6,341 bases of DNA, taken from assembly GCA_024644145.1 (NCBI GenBank), contig JAHELO010000099.1, forward strand, positions 1-6,341, given 5' to 3'. The stretch is from Christiangramia sp. GTDB lineage: Bacteria > Bacteroidota > Bacteroidia > Flavobacteriales > Flavobacteriaceae. Below the pieces are notes generated by a model. That model had not been told where the DNA came from. It did no database searches and saw only the letters and a program-made list of their open reading frames with translations. Both the position numbers and the translations under genes were made by a program. This document shows positions 1 through 5,656 of the stretch, piece by piece. Every line of letters starts with the position of its first letter. The first letter of the stretch is position 1.

Positions 1-388
1 GGTTTATTTCGTCTATCAGGATAATATTTGAAAAAACGGGACCTTTCTTAAATTCAAATTCTGAACTCTTCATATTAAAGACCGAAGTACCCAGTACATC
101 ACTAGGCATAAGATCGGGCGTAAACTGAACCCTGCTGAATCCGGTTTGCAGGCACTTAGCGAAAAGCTTTGCGGTTATGGTCTTGGCTACCCCTGGAACG
201 CCTTCAATTAATACATGACCATTAGATAAAAGTCCAACGATTAATAGCTCCACAAAATTTTCCTGACCCACTATCACTTTAGAAATTTGATCTTTTAGGT
301 TGGAGACAGATGTTTGTAAGCCTTCAAGTGGGATCCTGTTCTCGAATTTTATCTCCTCATCTCCGGAGTTCATTTCTTTATTATCCAT
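1..388 (-). CDS. MoxR-family AAA+ ATPase, N-terminal part (cut by left edge)
   Basis: The reading frame stays open from an ATG at 388-386 to the window edge and gives 129 residues. Residues 63-70 (GVPGVAKT) form the Walker A loop that binds ATP, and residues 122-129 (IILIDEIN) form Walker B with D126 and E127. The lead-in 'VIVGQENFVELLIVGLLSNGHVLIEG' region (about 38-63) is typical of MoxR proteins, which are usually about 320-330 residues, so roughly 60% is missing to the left. MoxR ATPases are cytoplasmic chaperone-like AAA+ proteins that often work with DUF58 or von Willebrand A proteins; such a partner may lie just outside the window. The start overlaps the end of the DUF4350 gene by 8 nt (ATGGATAA), pointing to coupled translation. 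A second in-frame ATG lies five codons downstream (373-371); I prefer the first because the other junctions of this operon also overlap. Family assignment is firm; the substrate is unknown. Confidence 0.93.
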   Translation of the reverse strand, partial: MDNKEMNSGDEEIKFENRIPLEGLQTSVSNLKDQISKVIVGQENFVELLIVGLLSNGHVLIEGVPGVAKTITAKLFAKCLQTGFSRVQFTPDLMPSDVLGTSVFNMKSSEFEFKKGPVFSNIILIDEIN

Positions 389-1571
389 ACTTCTTAAATG
401 AATTTATAGTTGTGGTAAGTTCGTAAAAACCACTTTTATCAGTTTCCTGCGAATTTTGATATTTAGTGATGCTTTCAAAAAGTCTCTTCGTATCCTCAAT
501 TGATTTTTCACTTTTCCCGGCAAGATCCCTGTAAAACTGTTCGTTAATATTATCTGTATTAAGCCTGTATTTAGATCTTATGAACTCCATAAATAAAGAT
601 ATTTTTTTAAGACCAAGTTCGTGATATTTTCCCTGTTCCATATATAGTTGAGCTATGGTTTCAGAAAACTCATAAGACCTGTTAACCGGAGGTTCAACTA
701 CCGGGATAGCCCTTTGTTTACGTTTTCCTTCAAAAATTACAAAGAGGATGGCAGTGATAATCACAAAATAATAGGCCCACTTAAGCGGACGGTTATTAAG
801 CAATATATACAGTGGGGAGCTGAAAAAAGTTTTACCGGCTTTGTAATAAGCATCCCATAGAATGGGACGTCCGGTAAGGTATGCTAATACTGCTTCCGCA
901 TACCTGTAATTGTCATTTTTAAGTAAAAAATAGTTACTAAATGCCTGAGGGGTTGAGTGTAAAAAGATCTCTCCTTCTCCAAAAGTTACTTTTATGAAAT
1001 TGACTTTTTCTTCGGGTTTTATTCCAAAGCTTGCCGTACCCAGTATCTTGTTATTGGTAGTATCAATTTTACTGAAATATAATGCAGGCAGGTCCTGGTC
1101 AAATTCCAGGGCATTTTGGAATTTAAGCTCAGGGTTTACCAGGTTAAGTTTAGGGTTAGACCTGAAACCATCCTGGCTTATATATGATTCCATCTTTATG
1201 TTCAGTGTGTCTTTCAGGTTGTTCCCAAAATCATACGCAGAAATAAAAAGAGTATTCCCCCGGGAGATCCAATTGAGTAAATCATCAAGTTCCTTGTTAT
1301 CAAAATTCACCTTATTGTTCAGGAAAAAATAGGTGCCGGTTTGAGGATCGTCATTCAGGTACTCATAAGGTGGGATTTTAATTTTAATGATGGAATCAGG
1401 TGAGCTGTTTTCCCAGCTTTCATAAAAAACATAAGCCCCCAGCGGGATCTTATCTTTAGCAGTGAAACTGGGAGTCCAGTTAATAGGTTCCGGTTCGTTG
1501 CTTTCCAACCATGCAAGGGAAACCACCAGTAAAAGGAACAAGCCTAATGCTATTTTATAGGTACTATTCAT
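381..1571 (-). CDS. DUF4350 domain protein, two-helix membrane anchor with cytoplasmic tail
   Basis: This 396-residue protein has an N-terminal membrane helix (about 6-21), a large exported domain (about 24-263), a second helix (about 265-280) followed by a basic KRK stretch (283-285) that indicates a cytoplasmic side, and a soluble C-terminal tail (about 286-396). The exported part resembles DUF4350, a glutamine-amidotransferase-like fold of unknown activity: the 'LLNWISRGNTLFISA' segment (98-112) and 'GEGEIFLHSTPQAFSN' (198-213) are typical. I see no obvious Cys-based catalytic site, so a binding or scaffold role is more likely than catalysis. The tail, with 'FSETIAQLYMEQGKYHELGLKK' spread over 302-323, is helical and also family-typical. 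The ATG overlaps the TAG of the DUF4129 gene by 8 nt (ATGAATAG), and the gene overlaps moxR downstream by 8 nt. Position between DUF4129 and MoxR suggests it belongs to the MoxR complex, with the tail as a possible contact for the ATPase. The function is inferred from context only. Confidence 0.85.
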   Translation of the reverse strand: MNSTYKIALGLFLLLVVSLAWLESNEPEPINWTPSFTAKDKIPLGAYVFYESWENSSPDSIIKIKIPPYEYLNDDPQTGTYFFLNNKVNFDNKELDDLLNWISRGNTLFISAYDFGNNLKDTLNIKMESYISQDGFRSNPKLNLVNPELKFQNALEFDQDLPALYFSKIDTTNNKILGTASFGIKPEEKVNFIKVTFGEGEIFLHSTPQAFSNYFLLKNDNYRYAEAVLAYLTGRPILWDAYYKAGKTFFSSPLYILLNNRPLKWAYYFVIITAILFVIFEGKRKQRAIPVVEPPVNRSYEFSETIAQLYMEQGKYHELGLKKISLFMEFIRSKYRLNTDNINEQFYRDLAGKSEKSIEDTKRLFESITKYQNSQETDKSGFYELTTTINSFKKYG

Positions 1572-2322
1572 TGCCCGTAGCGTTTAATACTTTTTCCATT
1601 CTTATAAAACCTTTTTCCACCAGTTTAAAATCTGTTTCAGAAACCTGGAAGCTGCCATACCAGATAAATTCATACAACTTTGTGATCTCAAAAAAATGTT
1701 TCCGTAAGGTCTTATCTTTTATTTCTTCTGAATAGTCTTTATTGGTTTTTTGATATTCATATTTTATAAAATGCAGTTCATCTAATTTTCGCAGTTCATT
1801 TAAATAATAATAACGTACAGCCAGCCTGAACTCACCGTTTTGAATGGCTTTTTTAATGAGTGAAGGCAGGTCCTCATTTTTTACCAGTTCTTCTTCTTCA
1901 CTGAAAAAGACTTCATTTTGTCTAGGGCTTCGTAAAATCCTCTCACCGGGGTTTAATCGGGAAAACAGCCAGATTAGAAGCCCCAGGAACAAAAGCAATA
2001 AAATAAACGGGATTACTTCTATTAAAAAACCTACAAATGAGTTTGGACTATAATCTCCAAAGAGCCAGTTAAGAAACTGCCGGTATTTTAAATTGATCCA
2101 TCTCTTAAATCTACTCCACCAGTTATCACTTTCAGCGGTGGTTAGATATTCAAATTCTTCCTGATTTTTATACGTATCTATATGGTCTCTGTTAAACTCC
2201 ACGGGAGTAAGCCCGGTGGTTTTATCATATAACACAGGATAGTTAGAAAGTGCTTCTTCTTCCTGCAGATAGCATTTTCCGCAGTAGAAGCAAAGAAGAA
2301 AAATAAGAATAGCCTTTTTCAA
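1564..2322 (-). CDS. DUF4129 domain membrane protein, TTG start
   Basis: This 252-residue protein has an N-terminal signal-like segment (KKAILIFLLCFYC, 2-14), an exported region (about 20-96) rich in aromatic and charged residues, one membrane helix (about 97-121) and a cytoplasmic C-terminal region. Residues about 155-245 match DUF4129: 'GEFRLAVRYYYLNELRKL' (163-180), then KTN (192-194), then 'YEFIWYGSFQVS' (217-228). DUF4129 is of unknown function and usually occurs beside MoxR, DUF58 or transglutaminase-like proteins, often as a C-terminal module. The start is TTG (2322-2320): the only other Met is residue 242, an in-frame TAA lies three codons upstream, and the signal segment requires starting here. 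The TTG shares bases with the TGA stop of the preceding gene (TTGA), so initiation probably depends on ribosomes finishing that gene. It overlaps the next gene by 8 nt. Family is confident; role in a MoxR-linked membrane complex is inferred. Confidence 0.86.
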   Translation of the reverse strand: MKKAILIFLLCFYCGKCYLQEEEALSNYPVLYDKTTGLTPVEFNRDHIDTYKNQEEFEYLTTAESDNWWSRFKRWINLKYRQFLNWLFGDYSPNSFVGFLIEVIPFILLLLFLGLLIWLFSRLNPGERILRSPRQNEVFFSEEEELVKNEDLPSLIKKAIQNGEFRLAVRYYYLNELRKLDELHFIKYEYQKTNKDYSEEIKDKTLRKHFFEITKLYEFIWYGSFQVSETDFKLVEKGFIRMEKVLNATGNE

Positions 2323-3185
2323 ATCTGTTTGTTATTTCCCAGATTCTGGATGGTTTCATAGGTACCGGTAAAATTTTGCTTTTCATTCAGGTTAAAGTAT
2401 ACGAATGCCACGCCAACAGGAGTTATGCTGTAAATAATATATTGAACCGTCGAGGTGAAGATATTTATGAAAATATATCCCGGCCCCAGCAGATCTGCAG
2501 GATTGGCTGCGGAACCTTCACTGGCAACAATAAATGCGCGGAACAGGAAAAATATGATGGCGGGTAACTGAAAGACCAGGCTAATTAAATATACAATCAA
2601 TGCTATACATAGTAGACTGGCAAAGGTCATCCACCAATTTTCTTTTATCAGTTGGAACGAGGCTGAAATACTTTCCATAATTCCTTCTCTTCTAAACACA
2701 AGGGTCGCGGTGGTGAGGCTAAGAGGTACAAAAAGATAGATGCCAGGGATTATAAAGAGTATCATCCCGGCAAATATCAGGATCCATGCCACTAATGTTA
2801 AGACCAGGAGTTTACCAAAATCTGACTTCATGCCTGATGTCACTTCAGCTGGTAGTATCCTGCCATTGTTATTGATATAAGATGATATGATATGGTAAAT
2901 TGTCCCGGTCATCGTAGTCACATAAAGTAAATACGCCAGAATCATTAAACCAAAAGACAGAATAAAGTCTGAACCTTCCAACCCGCCTGTCCCGAAGATT
3001 GAAGTTCCAAAAGTAGACCAGGAATAATAAGTAACGGCTGCTATTAAAAGAAGGAATGCCGGCCCAACTATCTTAATAAAGATCTTACCTGCTGCCTTGT
3101 AGTTCTGCCTTAGAAATTTAAAGGTTACACTTAGTATTTCTCCAAGTTCACGCTCTTGTTTAAATTGAATTATTTCTGGGTTCAT
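2319..3185 (-). CDS. Multi-pass membrane protein of unknown function
   Basis: I do not recognise a named family with certainty. The 288-residue product has a charged cytoplasmic N-terminus (1-33, 'FKQERELGEILSVTFKFLRQN' at 8-28) and about six hydrophobic segments: 36-56, 74-98, 124-142, 143-162, 186-216 and 236-263, ending in a short polar tail. The 'IIPGIYLFVPLSL' stretch (145-157) followed by 'EGIMESISASFQLIKENWW' (167-185) resembles the pattern in the membrane domain of some glycerophosphodiester phosphodiesterases and in YciC/DUF975-like proteins, where a Pro-Gly turn inside paired helices precedes a conserved amphipathic segment. No catalytic motif is visible. The ATG at 3185 is the only plausible start because the next Met is residue 80. 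It begins 26 nt inside the end of the SpoIIM-family gene and ends in the TTGA shared with the DUF4129 start. Position between these genes suggests a structural membrane subunit of the same complex. Confidence 0.8.
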   Translation of the reverse strand: MNPEIIQFKQERELGEILSVTFKFLRQNYKAAGKIFIKIVGPAFLLLIAAVTYYSWSTFGTSIFGTGGLEGSDFILSFGLMILAYLLYVTTMTGTIYHIISSYINNNGRILPAEVTSGMKSDFGKLLVLTLVAWILIFAGMILFIIPGIYLFVPLSLTTATLVFRREGIMESISASFQLIKENWWMTFASLLCIALIVYLISLVFQLPAIIFFLFRAFIVASEGSAANPADLLGPGYIFINIFTSTVQYIIYSITPVGVAFVYFNLNEKQNFTGTYETIQNLGNNKQI

Positions 3186-4140
3186 GGGTAGTTCTTTTTA
3201 GGAGGTATAAAGGATAATAAACATAATAAAACAGTATAAGAAGCAGGGAGCTTATGATGATCATAATCGCCACCGGGTCTGGCATACTGGTAATTCGAGT
3301 TACGAAGCCTTCCAGAAAACCGGCAATTATAAAAAATGGGATGGTGCTAAGCACGATCTTTAATCCTTCTTTTATGCCTATGCTGAAAGACTTTAATCTG
3401 GAATAAGTGCCGGGAAAAAGGATGCTTTTTCCTACCACCAGGCCTGCACATCCGGCCACGATAATCACCGATATTTCAATGGTTCCATGAATCCAGATGG
3501 TTCTTGCCGATTCCCATAATAACCCCTGATCGTAAAAGAAATACTGGAAACTTCCGAGCATTATGGCATTTTGCATGAGCATGAATATAGTACCAATCCC
3601 GGCCAGGGTGCCCAGGGAAAAAGCCATAAGGGAAACTTTTATATTATTTAAAGTGATTCCCAGGAACATATCTGTCTCTGTCATTTCTTTATAAACAGCC
3701 ATGGGATCGTTATTGGCGATATTATCCAGGGTCATGTTCACATAGGCATCTCCAAGTATTGACCGTACAAATGCAGCATCTGAAAATGCGCTATAGGCCC
3801 CAATAAGGCTAAAGCCAGCAAAAATCAGAAAGCTTAGCAACAATAACTTTTGGTGTTTATAAAATCCTGCCGGGAAATCTTTGAGAAAAAAATTAAGAAG
3901 CCTGTTGCCAGATTCCTTTTTAGTTCGGTAGATCTGTTGATGGGCAGCCGAAGCCAGACCGTTAAGATATTTTGTTGTGTTACTTTTTGGGTAAAAGGTT
4001 TTGGAATAACTTAGATCGTCGCTAATCTCTACATAGATATCTGAAAGTCTGTCTGGGGGAAGTGTTCTATTATTCAGGAGGAGACTTTCGTACTTAACCC
4101 ATTTATCTTTATTTTGCCTGACAAAAGCAGCCTCGCGCAT
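3160..4140 (-). CDS. SpoIIM-family (stage II sporulation protein M-like) integral membrane protein
   Basis: The chosen ATG at 4140 gives 326 residues beginning MREAAFVRQNKDKW, the usual start of this protein in Bacteroidota as I recall it. A TTG seven codons upstream (4161) would lengthen it but overlaps the likely promoter. Residues 1-97 are soluble and helical; hydrophobic segments lie at about 98-118, 166-204 (a helical pair), 218-240, 262-280 and 290-314. Family-typical features are 'NNIKVSLMAFSLGTLAGIGT' (165-184), 'LMQNAIMLGSF' (188-198), 'IHGTIEISVIIVAGCAGL' (217-234) and 'IIAGFLEGFVTR' (271-282), with E222 and E277 as conserved acidic residues in or near membrane segments. The family is named for a Bacillus septal-engulfment protein, but many non-sporulating bacteria carry distant members beside RDD, DUF4129 and MoxR genes, so the name says nothing about sporulation here. 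It is first in the leftward operon and overlaps the next gene by 26 nt. A membrane-complex role is inferred; activity is unknown. Confidence 0.9.
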   Translation of the reverse strand: MREAAFVRQNKDKWVKYESLLLNNRTLPPDRLSDIYVEISDDLSYSKTFYPKSNTTKYLNGLASAAHQQIYRTKKESGNRLLNFFLKDFPAGFYKHQKLLLLSFLIFAGFSLIGAYSAFSDAAFVRSILGDAYVNMTLDNIANNDPMAVYKEMTETDMFLGITLNNIKVSLMAFSLGTLAGIGTIFMLMQNAIMLGSFQYFFYDQGLLWESARTIWIHGTIEISVIIVAGCAGLVVGKSILFPGTYSRLKSFSIGIKEGLKIVLSTIPFFIIAGFLEGFVTRITSMPDPVAIMIIISSLLLILFYYVYYPLYLLKRTTHEPRNNSI

Positions 4141-4142
4141 TG

Positions 4143-4149
4143 TAAATTG
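4143..4149 (+). promoter_or_regulatory. Weak candidate -7 element for the RDD gene
   Basis: TAAATTG is one T short of TAnnTTTG and lies 25 bases before the RDD start. The nearest TTTG upstream (4113-4116) is 26 bp away, longer than usual. TATCTTTA (4104-4111), with one mismatch to the consensus, is an alternative. Whichever is used, most of the promoter must overlap the start of the SpoIIM-family coding sequence. Confidence 0.25.
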
Positions 4150-4158
4150 AATATAACC

Positions 4159-4190
4159 CAAAGTAACATATTTAATGGATAACTTTCAAA
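4159..4190 (-). promoter_or_regulatory. Candidate promoter of the SpoIIM-MoxR operon
   Basis: Read on the minus strand, TTACTTTG (4166-4159) matches the Bacteroidota -7 element TAnnTTTG at five of six fixed positions, and TTTG (4190-4187) fits the -33 element with a 20-bp spacer. Transcription would begin near 4153, about a dozen bases before the ATG at 4140. The -33 half lies inside the first codons of the divergent RDD gene. Spacing and position fit well, but short AT-rich elements occur by chance. Confidence 0.45.
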
Positions 4191-4885
4191 TTGAAACCGC
4201 TCAAAATATTAGTATAGAACAGAATGTGGCGGGAATTGGGGAGCGCATCCTTGCTTTTATAGTAGATCTGGCTATTATCGTCATTTACATAGTAATAGCC
4301 ACCCTAATCATGGCCGGTCTTGATAACAGCAGTAGTGAGATGATGTATTACCTGGTGCTGGGTTTGCCGGCGTTTTTATATTACCTTATCTGGGAAACCT
4401 TCTGGGATGGCAGAACTCCCGGGAAAGCAGTGGTGAATATCAAGGTTGTAAGAAAGGACGGTTCCAGGCCGCAATTTTCACATTATCTCATTCGATGGTT
4501 GCTTAGGATCATAGATATTAGCCTTACCAGCGGGGGTGTGGCGGTAGTAACCATTCTTTTAAATGGCAAAGGCCAGAGACTTGGAGACATTGCTGCGGGT
4601 ACAACCGTGATTTCAGAAAGGAAAAAACTTAATATAGATAATACGCTGGTTGCAGATATCCCCGAGGATTATACACCAAAATACCCTCAGGTTACGGTCT
4701 TAGATGATATGGATATCCAGGAAATTAAGAACATTTTTCAAAAAGCCAGACGACAGGGTCAGCATCATATCATTCTTACCCTAAGCGAGAAGCTATGTGA
4801 GTTACTGGATGTAAAAAATGAAGAAAGACCTGTAGATTTCGTGCAAAGGGTAATCAAAGATTATAACTATTATACCCGGCAATAA
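4175..4885 (+). CDS. RDD-family membrane protein with C-terminal cytoplasmic extension
   Basis: The 236-residue product carries an RDD domain at about 18-147, named after a conserved Arg and two Asp. Here these are likely R24 and D31 in 'GERILAFIVDLAI' and D138 in 'GQRLGDIAAGT' (133-143). Other family marks are 'WDGRTPGKAVVNIKVV' (77-92) and 'LIRWLLR' (105-111). Hydrophobic helices lie at about 25-48, 57-75 and 114-129. RDD proteins are small membrane proteins, some linked to ion transport, but most have no known role. Residues about 150-236 form an extra soluble region absent from minimal RDD proteins, including a predicted helical, basic stretch 'IQEIKNIFQKARRQG' (181-195). The gene diverges from the SpoIIM-family operon across 34 bp. 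The same pairing of RDD and SpoIIM occurs in other phyla, so I treat it as part of that system. Its TAA directly abuts the stop of the convergent cyclophilin gene, leaving no room for a separate terminator. Confidence 0.9.
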   Translation: MDNFQIETAQNISIEQNVAGIGERILAFIVDLAIIVIYIVIATLIMAGLDNSSSEMMYYLVLGLPAFLYYLIWETFWDGRTPGKAVVNIKVVRKDGSRPQFSHYLIRWLLRIIDISLTSGGVAVVTILLNGKGQRLGDIAAGTTVISERKKLNIDNTLVADIPEDYTPKYPQVTVLDDMDIQEIKNIFQKARRQGQHHIILTLSEKLCELLDVKNEERPVDFVQRVIKDYNYYTRQ

Positions 4886-5656
4886 TTATTTAAGGATCTC
4901 GATATCCATTTCCACATTATTGATAGGCCATTCTGAATCTCCCGTCTTAACCTGAGCAATTTTTTCAGCTACTTCCATACCGCTTATTACTTTGCCAAAA
5001 ACGGTGTGATCATTATCCAGGTGCGGAGTACCTCCTTTATCCATAACAATAAAGAACTCAAATGGCGAAGAGGCCTTACTAACGTTTTGTTCAGAATATT
5101 TTGCTGCCGAAAAGGCTCCATAGTGATGTTTGTGTCCCGCTTCAAATTCGCTGGGTATTAGATAATTTCCAACATCGCCACGCATGCTTGCGGTAGACTG
5201 ATTATCGGCATTACCACCCTGTATCACAAAACCTGGAGCAACCCGGTGAAAAAAGGTATCGTTGAAATATTCATTTTTAACCAGCATTATAAAATTTGCC
5301 CGGTGTAATGGGGTATCGCGATATAGCTGTACATCTATATTCCCAAATTTCGTTTTGATCCTTACCCTGTTTTCAATGTTATTATTGCCATAATCGGTAA
5401 GGGTAGGGATCAATTCTTCCTGCGCAATTGGGAACATAGGATTTTGTTCTATTTTGCTTTCTTTTTCTTTAGCAGCCAGTTCTTTTTTACGCAGCTGGAA
5501 AATACTATCCCGTGCCCTCTGTATGGAATCTTCAATTCGCTGAGCCTTTAATTCTTCCCGGGAAGCTACCTCACCCTTTTTGGAAGTTTGCTTATCTTCA
5601 CAACTTGCGAAAAGGAGAATAAAAAAAATTGCCGTTAAAGAGAACTGCTTGAACAT
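4886..5656 (-). CDS. Lipoprotein cyclophilin-type peptidyl-prolyl cis-trans isomerase
   Basis: This enzyme class interconverts cis and trans X-Pro bonds during protein folding. The 256-residue product begins with a lipoprotein signal (hydrophobic 7-18, lipobox-like LFASC with C19 as the lipidated residue), so it should sit on the periplasmic side of a membrane. Residues about 30-70 are highly charged with regular Lys/Glu/Arg spacing, probably a helical or coiled-coil stalk. The cyclophilin domain covers about 98-256. Compared by eye with human CypA, 'FFHRVAPGFVIQGG' (135-148) supplies the catalytic Arg (R138), F143 and Q146, 'EFFIV' (200-204) the core Phe (F202), and 'HLDNDHTVFGKV' (212-223) includes H217. 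CypA's W121, which contacts cyclosporin, is replaced by H212, and N102 and Q111 by K186 and E200. The ATG shares CATG with the divergent Nudix start. A TAACTTTG element at 5693-5686 is a likely promoter. No accessory gene suggests a dedicated client. Confidence 0.93.
   Translation of the reverse strand: MFKQFSLTAIFFILLFASCEDKQTSKKGEVASREELKAQRIEDSIQRARDSIFQLRKKELAAKEKESKIEQNPMFPIAQEELIPTLTDYGNNNIENRVRIKTKFGNIDVQLYRDTPLHRANFIMLVKNEYFNDTFFHRVAPGFVIQGGNADNQSTASMRGDVGNYLIPSEFEAGHKHHYGAFSAAKYSEQNVSKASSPFEFFIVMDKGGTPHLDNDHTVFGKVISGMEVAEKIAQVKTGDSEWPINNVEMDIEILK

Noticed and set aside
648..860. Short plus-strand open frame (70 codons)
   Set aside because: It lies wholly opposite the well-supported DUF4350 gene, has no recognisable motif and its product looks like antisense translation.
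994..1332. Plus-strand open frame of 112 codons, Ser/Leu/Phe-rich
   Set aside because: Lies opposite the DUF4350 exported domain; the skewed composition is what reading the complement of that gene gives.
1511..1735. Plus-strand open frame of 74 codons across the DUF4350/DUF4129 junction
   Set aside because: Fully opposite two real genes, with no family resemblance or promoter.
1844..2053. Plus-strand open frame with a Ser-rich run
   Set aside because: The Ser run is the complement of the acidic EEEE stretch of the DUF4129 protein, so it is a shadow.
2376..2567. Plus-strand open frame of 63 codons
   Set aside because: Opposite the six-helix membrane protein gene, no motif, no start context.
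3160..4140. Sporulation function suggested by the SpoIIM name
   Set aside because: All other signals point to a non-sporulating Bacteroidota, and the family is widespread in bacteria that do not sporulate.
4141..4161. Seven-residue TTG-initiated extension of the SpoIIM-family protein
   Set aside because: A strong ATG follows at 4140 with the family-typical N-terminus, and the TTG lies within the likely promoter.
4893..4908. GGAT...ATCC inverted repeat near the convergent stops as a shared terminator
   Set aside because: Only a four-pair stem inside the cyclophilin coding end, without T-runs.
5580..5654. 25-residue TTG-initiated extension of the Nudix protein
   Set aside because: It is coded opposite the cyclophilin signal peptide, does not resemble the family, and the ATG at 5655 gives the usual length and start.
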